Shown here in pieces: positions 34,526-43,876 of a stretch of 64,000 bases of DNA (position 1 is the stretch's first letter; the number at the start of each line of letters is the position of its first letter). Position numbers and translations under genes: made by a program. The notes under the pieces were generated by a model, which had not been told where the DNA came from, searched no databases, and saw nothing but the letters and a program-made list of their open reading frames with translations. The DNA is from Coprococcus aceti (GTDB taxonomy: Bacteria > Bacillota > Clostridia > Lachnospirales > Lachnospiraceae), in assembly GCF_025567285.1 (NCBI RefSeq), contig NZ_JAOQJT010000006.1, positions 156,100-220,099 of the forward strand. The letters are read 5' to 3'.

Positions 34526-37078
34526 ATGAGAAAAAGAATCGAGGAGTGGATAAACTGGGTGCTCTATGATGAGCTCATTGCCAGCAAGATCAATGCGCCA
34601 AAGCATTTGCTGGGAATCCATGATTATGGTGAAGGTCAGATAATCGTTGTGTACAAGCCGGGGGCGATCAGGGTAGAGGTTACATCGCGCACAGGCAAGA
34701 AGATACACACCATGGAACAGATGACAAATGAAGGACTGTTCGCCATTTATTTTGATAAGAAGGAGTACGATGGCAACAAGTACAATGTTGTCACCACATA
34801 TGAGGATGGCACCATTATAAACAGTGCAGATCCATATTCATTTGAATCGCTTATCACGAATTTTGACACATACCTTTTTGCGGAGGGTAGACATTACAAT
34901 ATATATGAGAAGCTTGGCGCACACCCTATGACTATAGACGGTGTACGTGGAACCTACTTTGCAGTGTGGGCTCCTCATGCAAGACGTGTCAGTGTAGTCG
35001 GTGATTTCAATCTCTGGGATGGTAATGTAAATCCTATGCAGATCACGGCAAATGAGGGAATATACGAACTGTTCCTGCCGGGCGTGGAGCCGGGCGCTGT
35101 GTACAAGTATCAGATCATGACCAGATATGGTGAGATACTGTACAAAGCTGATCCATATGGCAACCAGTGTCAGATGAGACCGGAAAATGCCTCAGTGGTT
35201 GCAGACATAAGCAGCTATAAGTGGAAGGATACATCATGGATGAAGGATAGAAGCAAGATCAGCCGTACTGACAGAATGCGCATGCCTATGTCCATATACG
35301 AGATGCATCTCGGCTCATGGCACAAGAAGGTTGAGGATGATGATGCAGGCTTCTACACATACAGGGAGCTCGCTCCTATGGTGGCAGACTATCTCAATGA
35401 GATGGGATATACGCACGTAGAGCTCATGGGTATATCAGAGTATCCATTTGACGGCTCATGGGGCTACCAGGTTACCAATTATTATGCACCGACCAGCAGA
35501 TATGGTGATGCAGTAGATTTTATGTATTTCGTTGATTATATGCACAGCAAGGGAATCAGTGTTATCCTAGACTGGGTGCCAGCACACTTTCCTAGGGATG
35601 CGCACGGACTTGGACGTTTTGATGGGATGCCTCTCTATGAGCATCCGGATCCAAGAAGAGGAGAGCATCCTGACTGGGGCACATATATATTTGACTATGG
35701 CCGCAATGAGGTGGCAAACTTCCTCACGGCAAATGCTCTGTTCTGGGTCGAGAAGTTCCATATAGACGGACTCCGCGTGGATGCTGTGGCATCCATGTTG
35801 TATCTCGACTATGGCAAGCAGGATGGACAGTGGCTGCCAAATGAACATGGTGGAAACGAGAACCTTGAGGCAATAGCACTTATGCAGAATATAAACAGCA
35901 TCATGGAGGAGAGAAATCCGGGGGCATATCTAATAGCAGAGGAGTCAACAGCGTGGGCAGGTGTAACTGCTCCGGCATCCATGGACGGACTTGGTTTCCT
36001 GTTCAAGTGGAATATGGGATGGATGAATGACTTCCTTGAGTATATGCAGATGGATCCATATTTCAGACAGAACAACCAGAACATGCTGACTTTCAGTCTT
36101 TCGTATGCGTATGCTGAGAACTATGTTCTCGTCATATCCCATGACGAGGTAGTTCATCTCAAGCGTTCAATGATAGAAAAGATGCCTGGCAGCGAGGAGG
36201 ACAAATTCGCAAATCTCAGAACTGCGTACGGATTCATGTATGGACATCCGGGCAAGAAGCTGCTCTTTATGGGGCAGGAATTTGCACAGCCTAGAGAGTG
36301 GAGTGAGGCGAGAAGCCTTGACTGGTTCGTCTTAGACAATCCGCTCAATCAGGGCATGGAGAGGTATGTCAAAGCGCTCAATAAGCTTTACAATACCAAT
36401 GATGCGATGTATGCGAATGACACAGATCCAATGGGATTTGAGTGGACAGATTGCGATCACCCAGACATGAGCATACTTTCATTTGTAAGACGAGGCTCAA
36501 CTCCGAAGAAGCAGCTGCTTTTCGTATGTAACTTCACTCCGGTTGAGAGAGATAATTACAGTATACCGGTTCCGTGCTACACGACATACAAGGAGATACT
36601 CAACTCAGATGATGTACAGTTTGGCGGAAAGGGCAGACTCAACGGCAAGCCGGTCAAGGCAGTGGACAAGAAGAATGCCAGAACTCCTTACAGTATAGAC
36701 ATCACGGTTCCGCCACTCTCAACAGTTGTGTTTGAGTACGATTACACGGATATGACACCTGAGCTTGAGAAGAAGGAAGCTGAGGCCAAGGCTGCTGCAA
36801 AGAAGCGTGTGGACGCAGCAAAGAGAAAGGCTGCAGCGGCACAGAAGAAGGCTGAGGAGATAAAGAAGGATGCCGAGAAGAAAGCGGCTGAGCTGAAGAA
36901 AGAGGCGGAGAAGAAGGCAGATGAGCTGAAAAAGGAAGCCGAGAAGAAGACTGCTGAGTTGAAAAAGGAGGCATCTGAGATCTCAGAAGAGGTAAAGGAT
37001 GATATAGCAGATATAGAAAAGTCAGTGGTGGCTGTTGCTGATGACATCAAGAAAGATATAAAAGCACGCAAAAAATAA
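34526..37078 (+). CDS. glgB: 1,4-alpha-glucan branching enzyme with long charged C-terminal tail
   Basis: GlgB makes alpha-1,6 branches in glycogen. The 850 residues include an N-terminal region plus CBM48 (about 105-210, KLGAHPMTIDGVRGTYFAVWAP), the GH13 barrel (DWVPAHFP, LRVDAVASML with the nucleophile Asp, LIAEESTAW with the acid Glu, and VVISHDEVVH) and a C-terminal beta domain ending about residue 743. Residues 744-850 are an extra tail almost entirely of Lys, Glu, Ala and Asp, with three consecutive 11-residue units (AEKKAAELKKE, AEKKADELKKE, AEKKTAELKKE), predicted as one long helix. Ordinary GlgB proteins end at about 630-740 residues. A TAGGGAGGTAGT-type ribosome site precedes the ATG. 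Confidence 0.93.
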   Translation: MRKRIEEWINWVLYDELIASKINAPKHLLGIHDYGEGQIIVVYKPGAIRVEVTSRTGKKIHTMEQMTNEGLFAIYFDKKEYDGNKYNVVTTYEDGTIINSADPYSFESLITNFDTYLFAEGRHYNIYEKLGAHPMTIDGVRGTYFAVWAPHARRVSVVGDFNLWDGNVNPMQITANEGIYELFLPGVEPGAVYKYQIMTRYGEILYKADPYGNQCQMRPENASVVADISSYKWKDTSWMKDRSKISRTDRMRMPMSIYEMHLGSWHKKVEDDDAGFYTYRELAPMVADYLNEMGYTHVELMGISEYPFDGSWGYQVTNYYAPTSRYGDAVDFMYFVDYMHSKGISVILDWVPAHFPRDAHGLGRFDGMPLYEHPDPRRGEHPDWGTYIFDYGRNEVANFLTANALFWVEKFHIDGLRVDAVASMLYLDYGKQDGQWLPNEHGGNENLEAIALMQNINSIMEERNPGAYLIAEESTAWAGVTAPASMDGLGFLFKWNMGWMNDFLEYMQMDPYFRQNNQNMLTFSLSYAYAENYVLVISHDEVVHLKRSMIEKMPGSEEDKFANLRTAYGFMYGHPGKKLLFMGQEFAQPREWSEARSLDWFVLDNPLNQGMERYVKALNKLYNTNDAMYANDTDPMGFEWTDCDHPDMSILSFVRRGSTPKKQLLFVCNFTPVERDNYSIPVPCYTTYKEILNSDDVQFGGKGRLNGKPVKAVDKKNARTPYSIDITVPPLSTVVFEYDYTDMTPELEKKEAEAKAAAKKRVDAAKRKAAAAQKKAEEIKKDAEKKAAELKKEAEKKADELKKEAEKKTAELKKEASEISEEVKDDIADIEKSVVAVADDIKKDIKARKK

Positions 37079-37123
37079 ACTTGCAATATGAGACAACAGG
37101 TCATATAATGTCAGTGTAAGTGC

Positions 37124-37163
37124 AAAGGGGCACAGAACGATATCGTTCTGTGCCCCTTTTTTG
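37124..37163 (+). terminator. Intrinsic terminator of glgB
   Basis: A perfect 18-bp palindromic stem (AAAGGGGCACAGAACGAT and its complement, 37124-37159) followed by TTTT. Confidence 0.92.
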
Positions 37164-37228
37164 TACATCAGGCGGGTGACGATCTTCCTGATCGTAAGAA
37201 TCCGGGTAGTTTTTAAGGAGGAAGCAGT

Positions 37229-37429
37229 ATGAAGACAGGAAAAGTAAAATGGTTTAATGCAAAGAAAGGCTACGGCTTTATATGTGATGAGGATGGAGCA
37301 GATGTATTTGTACATTTCTCAGCACTGAATATGGAGGGCTTCAAGGTTCTTGAAGAGGGAGATACAGTAGAGTATGAGGTTGTGGACGGTGAAAAGGGTC
37401 CACAGGCGGCAAATGTGACAAAACTGTAA
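37229..37429 (+). CDS. csp: Cold-shock protein (CspA family)
   Basis: The 66-residue protein is a single cold-shock domain that binds single-stranded RNA or DNA and melts RNA structure. RNP1 (KGYGFIC) and RNP2 (VFVHFSA) are both visible, and the start MKTGKVKWFNA is standard. A GGAGG ribosome site precedes the ATG, and a terminator follows at 37492. It is a single-gene unit. Confidence 0.95.
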   Translation: MKTGKVKWFNAKKGYGFICDEDGADVFVHFSALNMEGFKVLEEGDTVEYEVVDGEKGPQAANVTKL

Positions 37430-37491
37430 ATACAATGCGGTATATGTCAAAACAGCCATATATTTAAAGCGAATACATGTTGAATTAGGAG

Positions 37492-37536
37492 AACATCCCC
37501 GGGTTATGATTACAGATGATCAGGGGATGTTTTTTA
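37492..37536 (+). terminator. Intrinsic terminator of the cold-shock gene
   Basis: AACATCCCC (37492-37500) pairs with 37523-37531 and is followed by a T run. The rest of 37537-37818 is AT-rich leader with the palindrome described next. Confidence 0.85.
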
Positions 37537-37729
37537 TGAGCAACGAATTGGAGCATGCTATTGCGTAGAACTGAGATGAATATCTACAAGGCCTCGTGTT
37601 ACATAAATACAAGAATATTATAGATGTCGCCATATGCTAAAATTGTATGTCTGCTATAATAAAAACAACACATATTTAAAAATCATCTTGACGGCTGGCG
37701 ATGATAAAATGTAGAATACACATATATGG

Positions 37730-37743
37730 TGAAACATGTTTCA
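37730..37743. promoter_or_regulatory. LacI/cre-like palindrome before the fructokinase gene
   Basis: TGAAACATGTTTCA is a perfect 14-bp palindrome. It differs from the catabolite (cre) or LacI-family operator form mainly at the centre (AT instead of CG). It is 75 bases before the fructokinase start, so a local sucrose regulator or CcpA may use it. Confidence 0.55.
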
Positions 37744-37818
37744 TGCATTTGTTGTTGCTGATAAACAGTTAAATAAACAGGCACGTATTTATTTTAGATT
37801 ATAAGGGGGATATGTACC

Positions 37819-38784
37819 ATGAAGAGATTTGATGTTGTGGCACTTGGAGAACTGCTCATAGACTTTACACAGAACGGGCTCAGCGGCCAGGGCAATATGA
37901 TGATGGAGGCCAATCCAGGCGGAGCACCATGTAATGTTCTCGCTATGCTGCAGAAGCTTGGCAAGAAGACTGCATTTGTTGGAAAAGTAGGGGATGATTT
38001 CCTTGGAAAAATGCTTGCCGGTGTTGTGGCTGATGCCGGGATCAACACTGACAATCTGAAGTTTGACAGGGATGTACACACAACACTTGCATTTGTGCAT
38101 ACATACGAGGACGGAGACAGAGACTTTTCATTTTACAGGAATCCGGGAGCGGATATTATGTTAAGCGCAGATGAGGTGGATGAGAGTATCATAAAGGATG
38201 CCAGGCTGTTCCATTTCGGATCACTCTCACTGACATATGAAGTGTCACGTGCTGCAACACAGAAGGCTGTGGCTGCTGCAAAGGAGTCTGGATGCATTGT
38301 CACATTTGACCCGAACCTCAGGGAGCCTCTGTGGAAGACGCTGGACGAGGCCCATGATCAGATTGACTGGGGTATGAGACAGTGTGATGTGCTCAAGATA
38401 TCAGATAATGAGATACAGTGGTTCACAGGAAGAGAGGATTTTGACGAGGGTATAAAGATACTTCAGGACACATACAATATACCTTTGATACTTCTCTCCA
38501 TGGGAAGAGATGGAAGCAGTGCATACTACGGGGATGTAGTCGCTGAGGCAAAGCCGTTTATCCAGGAGAATACTATAGAGACCACAGGCGCCGGGGACAC
38601 TTTCTGTGCATGCGTGCTGAATTATGTACTTGATAATGGACTTGAAGATCTTGACACTGATAAGCTTACAGAGATGCTTGTATTCGCAAATGCTGCTGCA
38701 TCGATCATCACAACACGCAAGGGAGCACTCAAGGTTATGCCGGAGAGATCCGAGGTTGAGAAGCTCATTGCCGAGAGACAGTAA
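37819..38784 (+). CDS. scrK: Fructokinase (PfkB/ribokinase family)
   Basis: The 321-residue kinase has ALGELLIDFTQNG at the N-terminus, NPGGAPCNVLAML (substrate-binding and PfkB signature 1), FDPNLREPLW, and TTGAGDTFCACVLN (signature 2 with catalytic Asp). The sequence resembles bacterial fructokinases that phosphorylate fructose released from sucrose. It lies 114 bases upstream of an amylosucrase-family gene on the same strand, which supports a role in sucrose metabolism. An AAGGGGGATATGTACC ribosome region precedes the ATG. Confidence 0.9.
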   Translation: MKRFDVVALGELLIDFTQNGLSGQGNMMMEANPGGAPCNVLAMLQKLGKKTAFVGKVGDDFLGKMLAGVVADAGINTDNLKFDRDVHTTLAFVHTYEDGDRDFSFYRNPGADIMLSADEVDESIIKDARLFHFGSLSLTYEVSRAATQKAVAAAKESGCIVTFDPNLREPLWKTLDEAHDQIDWGMRQCDVLKISDNEIQWFTGREDFDEGIKILQDTYNIPLILLSMGRDGSSAYYGDVVAEAKPFIQENTIETTGAGDTFCACVLNYVLDNGLEDLDTDKLTEMLVFANAAASIITTRKGALKVMPERSEVEKLIAERQ

Positions 38785-38898
38785 TAGATAAAAATACGGC
38801 AACAGATTAAAACAGGTTGTGTACGGTAATGATACAGATTATGTAAATAAAATGAGAATGATAAGTTAATTGACTATAGTCAGAAAAGGAGAAGATAA

Positions 38899-40749
38899 AT
38901 GGCAGGTTCAAAGACAGTGAAAAAGACTGCAGAATATACAAAGAGATTTGATGAGAGATATGACGAGCTCAAGTGGCTCTACTGCGAGCTCTATAACAAC
39001 AATATGGAGGCATTTGACTGGCTGTGCGATTCTCTGTATGGTTATTATCAGGAGAGAAATGCTGATCTCAAGAAGCTGGACAGAAGCCGTGTCAAGAATC
39101 CGGACTGGTATAAGCAGAATGATCTGTTAGGTATGATGATGTACACAAATGCATTCGCGGGAACGCTGAAGGGTGTAAAAGAAAAGCTTCCATATGTGAA
39201 GTCATGTGGTGTGAATTATCTTCATTTTATGCCGCTGCTGGAAAGCCCTAAGGGCAGAGATGACGGCGGATATGCTGTTGCGGATTTCAGAAAGGTAAAG
39301 CCTGAGCTTGGAACCATGGAGGATCTGGAGGACCTCACTGCAGAGTGTCACAGACAGGGTATAAGCTGCTGTCTGGATTTCGTAATGAACCATACAAGTG
39401 AGGATCATGAGTGGGCAAGGGCAGCGAGAAATGGAGATCCTGTTGCAAGATCCAGATATTTCTTCTATGATGATTGGTTCGTTCCTAACATATATGAGGA
39501 GACTGTGCCTGAGGTATTCCCAACTACGGCGCCTGGTAACTTCACATGGATAAATGACTGCAATCAGGTGGTCATGACTACATTTTACCCATACCAGTGG
39601 GATCTGAACTATGCAAATCCTATGGTGTTCAACGACATGGTCGGCAACATGCTCTATATGGCAAACCGAGGTATAGATGTCATCAGACTCGACGCTGTTC
39701 CGTATATATGGAAGCAGATAGGCACAAACTGCCGTAACCTTCCACAGGTTCACACTCTTGTCCGTATGATGAGGATAATCAGTGAGATAGTATGTCCGGG
39801 AGTCCTTCTTCTAGGAGAGGTCGTTATGGAGCCTTCCAAGGTAGTTCCATACTTTGGAACAGTTGACAAGCCAGAGTGCCATATGCTCTACAACGTGACA
39901 ACCATGGCATCCACGTGGAATACGATAGCCACGAAGAATGTGGGACTCTTAAAGCGCCAGATGGATCAGCTGTGTGCACTTCCAAAGGATTATGTGTTCC
40001 TGAATTACCTCAGATGCCACGATGATATCGGCTGGGGACTTGACTATGACTGGCTGGCACAGTTCGGCATAGATGAGGTGGCACACAAGAAGTTCCTGAA
40101 TGACTATTTCACAGGAAAGGGATACAACAGTGATTCCAGAGGTGAGCTCTATAACGATGATCCTAGACTCGGAGATGCCCGTCTGTGTGGAACAACAGCA
40201 TCCCTGTCAGGCCTTGAGGCCGGCCAGTACGAGGCAAATGCAGACAAGATCGACCAGGCCATTGCCTGTGATCTCATGCTTCATGGATACCTGCTGGCAC
40301 AGAGCGGAATCCCGGTTCTGTACAGCGGTGATGAGATAGGACAGACAAACGATTATACTTATAAGAATGATCCGGACAAATGTGCGGACAGCAGATATCT
40401 GCACAGAGGAAACTTCCCATGGGACAAGGTTGAAAATAAAGATCCTGTAGCCATGAAGATATTTGACGCGCTGCGCCACATGGAGGATATAAGAGCATCG
40501 CATGATGTATTTTCATGTAATGCAAATGTCTACACCATAGAGACAGGATGTGCAAGCGTCCTCGGAATAGTGAGGGAATATGCAGGACATGAGCTGAGGG
40601 CATTTTTCAACTTCAGCAACATGGATCAGCTCATCTGGACTATGCCTGATGATCAGGCTGACATATATACCGATCTCATATCAGGCAAGACACTCCGCGA
40701 GCTTGGAGCAGTCATGCCTAGATATGGATGCTGGTGGTTCTACAGATAG
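38899..40749 (+). CDS. Amylosucrase-family glycoside hydrolase (GH13_4)
   Basis: The 616-residue cytoplasmic protein (no signal peptide) matches the amylosucrase layout: an N-terminal helical domain (about 1-95), then the barrel with NAFAGTLKGVKEKLPYVK, LHFMPLLESPKGRDDGGYAV, LDFVMNHTS, APGNFTWIND, FYPYQWDLNYANP, VIRLDAVPYIWKQ (nucleophile Asp), LLLGEVV (acid Glu) and YLRCHDDIGWG (transition-state Asp). Amylosucrase makes an alpha-1,4-glucan from sucrose and releases fructose; the close relative sucrose hydrolase simply splits it. Which activity applies cannot be fixed from sequence. A fructokinase gene directly upstream would use the fructose. Its stop codon touches that of the convergent esterase gene. 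Confidence 0.85.
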   Translation: MAGSKTVKKTAEYTKRFDERYDELKWLYCELYNNNMEAFDWLCDSLYGYYQERNADLKKLDRSRVKNPDWYKQNDLLGMMMYTNAFAGTLKGVKEKLPYVKSCGVNYLHFMPLLESPKGRDDGGYAVADFRKVKPELGTMEDLEDLTAECHRQGISCCLDFVMNHTSEDHEWARAARNGDPVARSRYFFYDDWFVPNIYEETVPEVFPTTAPGNFTWINDCNQVVMTTFYPYQWDLNYANPMVFNDMVGNMLYMANRGIDVIRLDAVPYIWKQIGTNCRNLPQVHTLVRMMRIISEIVCPGVLLLGEVVMEPSKVVPYFGTVDKPECHMLYNVTTMASTWNTIATKNVGLLKRQMDQLCALPKDYVFLNYLRCHDDIGWGLDYDWLAQFGIDEVAHKKFLNDYFTGKGYNSDSRGELYNDDPRLGDARLCGTTASLSGLEAGQYEANADKIDQAIACDLMLHGYLLAQSGIPVLYSGDEIGQTNDYTYKNDPDKCADSRYLHRGNFPWDKVENKDPVAMKIFDALRHMEDIRASHDVFSCNANVYTIETGCASVLGIVREYAGHELRAFFNFSNMDQLIWTMPDDQADIYTDLISGKTLRELGAVMPRYGCWWFYR

Positions 40750-41802
40750 TTATTCGGAATCTTTTTTATAGAACATAAGAAGAGTATTTTTGATAGAAGG
40801 CTTAAAGACTGTGTTATGGTCATAGCCTTCTATTTTTTCGTAGGTTAGGTTTAAGCCAGAATAATTTCTCTCTTGTAAATCATTGTAGAAATCCTCGATA
40901 GAAGATATGAAGTTTTTATCCTCATCTGCACCTACGGTTACATAGACATTAGCATTTAGAGTCTGTGTTCTGTTGTAATATTCTTCTTCGTACGTAGACA
41001 TGAATTTGCCGTCAGTATTTGCCCACATGGAAGGACTGCCAATATAATAATTTGCAAATGTATTTTTTCCTATAGTGTCATTATGGAACAGAGCGTAGTA
41101 AGCCCAGTATCCACCCAGGGAATGTCCTGTGAGAGTCATATTTTCAGGGTTTACAGAGTATATTTCTTCCAGGTAAGGAATCAGGTTATCTACAATAAAA
41201 TGCAGGAATGAATCAGGGTTAGTCTGGAGATCTCTTTTTCTGATGACATCATAATTGTAAGTGTTTGGATACCCTATGCTGACAAGGATAACGTCCTGTA
41301 TCTGGTCAGATGTCATAAGAGGTCTGAGTTCAGGGTGATCACTGAGTCTCCAGACTCCATCGGTCATAACAACCATTGGATATGAGCTTGCTTCGTTATA
41401 ATCAGGTGGAAGAGATATATGGACAACAAAAGTGTCATCTATCTCAGCATCATAAATGGATAATTCGTTGATATAGTCTGCACAGGCGGGATCAAGAGTT
41501 GTCACCTCGTTATAATACATATGCTCGGGAGAGAGTTTTCCCATGGTTATGCTGGCACGTTCCTCTGGAAGTAAACCTGTTGGAGTTGGCGCTTCTTTAG
41601 TAAGCTCCTCAGTTGTGATTTCTTTGACTGAGGTTTCACTTGTTGTTGCTTCTTCGATTGACGTATCTTCGGATGAAGAATAGCTGGTGACCGATTGGGT
41701 GACAGTAGAGTCATTCTTAGATGCTGACGAGTGCTGACACCCGGTGACAACTAATATAATAGCTATGCTGAATGTGGTCAAAATTGTTAATTCCTTTTTC
41801 AT
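40750..41802 (-). CDS. Lipoprotein esterase of the alpha/beta-hydrolase fold
   Basis: The frame opens at 41838, but AAAGGAGG precedes the ATG at 41802, giving 350 residues. The N-terminus is a lipoprotein signal ending LVVTGC, then a Ser/Thr/Glu-rich linker (about 25-75). The rest resembles the enterochelin-esterase/putative esterase (PF00756) group: PMVVMTDGVWRL, a nucleophile elbow TGHSLGGYWA (GHSLG), an Asp/Glu region near VGADEDKNF and GYDHNTVFKPS with the catalytic His. It is likely an extracellular esterase acting on an acylated carbohydrate or similar ester; the substrate is unknown. The gene ends exactly where the amylosucrase gene ends. Confidence 0.82.
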   Translation of the reverse strand: MKKELTILTTFSIAIILVVTGCQHSSASKNDSTVTQSVTSYSSSEDTSIEEATTSETSVKEITTEELTKEAPTPTGLLPEERASITMGKLSPEHMYYNEVTTLDPACADYINELSIYDAEIDDTFVVHISLPPDYNEASSYPMVVMTDGVWRLSDHPELRPLMTSDQIQDVILVSIGYPNTYNYDVIRKRDLQTNPDSFLHFIVDNLIPYLEEIYSVNPENMTLTGHSLGGYWAYYALFHNDTIGKNTFANYYIGSPSMWANTDGKFMSTYEEEYYNRTQTLNANVYVTVGADEDKNFISSIEDFYNDLQERNYSGLNLTYEKIEGYDHNTVFKPSIKNTLLMFYKKDSE

Positions 41803-41900
41803 AAAAGGCCTCCTTTGATTGTATTTAGTAATTATCACATAAGTGAGAAATACTATAAAAACAATATCACAGGAGTTGCATTATGACCTGTCAGCAATGG

Positions 41901-42812
41901 TTAAACCTTGTCGGGGCGGATTTGCAGGAGAAGGTAATTTTGTTCCTTTTTTAATGATACATTGCTACACTCTAAGGTTATGTCAGGCGCTATGTTATAA
42001 TGAGAAAATGGTAGAAATTCTGTGTAAATTTTATACCAAAGTGACTGCTGCCCGGCAGGAGTAGTATCTGAACAGTCAAAACAGATCCATTCGCCGTCAG
42101 GAATGCTTGTTATCGAATAATCGGATATATTTAATCCGGAAATTTCTTGTTTTGTGATCATTCGTCCAAATGTGTAATTAAAGCATGAAATTTCATTATT
42201 GAACTTATCAATATTTATAAAATCATTTGATCTGTAACCGAATAAGCAGTTATTTGGTTTTTCATCAGTGGATTTAATTTCCATTAGTTTATCCCAGCTT
42301 TGACTGCAGCATTCTCTTGTAAATTTTGGAATCAGAACATTATTTTTCGCGGTATCGAGGCTTGTGAAAACCCTGGAATAACCGGCAATACACATGTTGT
42401 TGATCTTAACGATTCTGTAGTTGAGCATAGATCCCCCATCTGCTGTGACCCTTAATACAATCCGGGTGAAATTATGGAGACCGGACTTGTTATTTCGAAC
42501 ATAAGTTGGAGAGTTTCCATGAAAGCGTGTGAAAGCCTTCGTGAAGCTTTCGGGTGTGTCATATCCGTATTCAAGTGCAATATCAGTCACCGTGCGGTTG
42601 GATGAAATGAGTTCTTCTCCAGCCAGGGAAAGCCGGCGGTTTCTGATATATTCCCCTATAGTATATCCCGTGATTAGATGAAATACTTTTCTGAAGTTGT
42701 CGGGAGAGGAGTAAGCCTGCCTGGCTATTGTATTTTGGTCCAATACTTCACCGTCAATAAGGTGAGTCTCAATATAATCAATTGCGTTAATAAGTCCTTC
42801 GGTCCAATTCAA
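41901..42812 (-). CDS. AraC-family regulator with GyrI-like effector domain
   Basis: I place the start at TTG 42812 (reading MNWTEGLINAIDYIE), eleven bases after GGAGG; ATG 42830 and GTG 42848 are in frame but have no ribosome site. The protein (303 residues) has an N-terminal AraC DNA-binding domain with two helix-turn-helix motifs (about 10-105, QNTIARQAYSSPDNFRKVF and VTDIALEYGYDTPESFTKAF) and a C-terminal domain of about 180 residues with the GyrI-like/effector-binding pattern ending in CFDCSDTTPAGQQSLW and a beta strand. Such regulators sense small molecules. It is 98 bases upstream (in its own direction) of the esterase gene and may control it. Confidence 0.85.
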   Translation of the reverse strand: MNWTEGLINAIDYIETHLIDGEVLDQNTIARQAYSSPDNFRKVFHLITGYTIGEYIRNRRLSLAGEELISSNRTVTDIALEYGYDTPESFTKAFTRFHGNSPTYVRNNKSGLHNFTRIVLRVTADGGSMLNYRIVKINNMCIAGYSRVFTSLDTAKNNVLIPKFTRECCSQSWDKLMEIKSTDEKPNNCLFGYRSNDFINIDKFNNEISCFNYTFGRMITKQEISGLNISDYSITSIPDGEWICFDCSDTTPAGQQSLWYKIYTEFLPFSHYNIAPDITLECSNVSLKKEQNYLLLQIRPDKV

Positions 42813-43085
42813 ATGGTTTTCTACCTCCATGTAATGTATGTATATCACTATAGCACATATTTGTAGTAAATTGTTATAATGGACATATGAAAGTCATATC
42901 GGTTTGTTAATATGCAGGTCAAGGAGGTGATGATGTATTGGATCAGTCAGGATTCACCAGAGAGATATGAAAAGCCGCGGATCGTGTTTCTGATAGTCTG
43001 TATATGGTATGATATAAAAAATATTTATCTAAAAGAAACCAAATGCGGAAAATCCCCCACTACATTAGTTAAGGAGGTAGGAGAG

Positions 43086-43792
43086 TTGGCCGGTCAAAAG
43101 AATAACAATGTGAATGACGGTTTAAACAGACATTTTGAAGAAGTCTATAAAAGACAAAACGTAGCGTGACCCTGTATCTGATATCAAAGTGCAAGGGATT
43201 TGATGATATAAATGATGTGCTGCAGGAAATGTATATGGAGTATTTCAGGACTATACAAAAGAAGGGGATTGAGTATGTTGATGACGAGGAAGCATTTCTG
43301 ATAGCGCTGTGCAAAAGGAAGCTGTCGGTCGAGTTCGGTGATCTTGGAGTTTATGATGACCATCTTGATGTGAAAGTTGACAATGATGGCACATGGAGAT
43401 TTGAATGGGAGCTAGGTGGAGATATCACTTCCGTGACAAGAGAGACACATACAGTCCTTGAAGATACAGGGGCTGTAGTCACCAAATGTGAGGTTTCCCA
43501 GATATCCATCAGGGCAGTGCTCGATATAAGCGGTGCAAAAAATATGACCTCAGACAAAAAATACGCGGTCCTTTCCGGTGTAAAGCTGAAAGACGGAACA
43601 ATGCTTACAGATATTGTTGAATCGGGAAACGAAAATACAAACACATCTGGCGAATATGAACTTCTGTTTACCACAGACCGCATATTGGATGTAAGCCAGG
43701 TAGACAGCCTGCTGTTCTGGAAAACAACAACCGAAGATGGTGAGGATGTGCAATACACTCTCAATGATTTCTACGAGATGCCATTTAACTGA
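43086..43792 (+). pseudogene. ECF sigma factor fused by deletion to anti-sigma remnant
   Basis: From TTG 43086 (11 bases after AGGAGG) the frame encodes RHFEEVYKR, the start of sigma-70 region 2, then a stop at 43167. One frame over, the text resumes as VTLYLISKCKGFDDINDVLQE with ALCKRKLS, the rest of region 2, so a small frameshift near 43155-43165 splits it. At about 43328 the sequence switches without a stop to a beta-rich extracytoplasmic part (from FGDLGVYDDHL to the end) that resembles the outer domain of DUF4179-type anti-sigma proteins. Region 4, the anti-sigma N-terminus and its membrane helix are absent. This is a decayed sigma/anti-sigma locus joined by an internal deletion; the family names are by resemblance. 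Confidence 0.65.
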
Positions 43793-43876
43793 TATTTTCC
43801 TTTTGTGTATACAACCAGAAAATACATATGGCGCAATATGCAACAATAAGCAGTTTAGAACTAAAAAAAATAATAA

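Noticed and set aside
36702..37104. Leftward frames rich in Ser, Phe and Ala opposite the glgB tail
   Set aside because: They are the complement of the Lys/Glu/Ala repeats and have no independent support.
42912..43085. N-terminal extension of the sigma remnant from ATG 42912
   Set aside because: The residues do not match a sigma factor, and a strong AGGAGG followed by TTG 43086 gives the proper family start.
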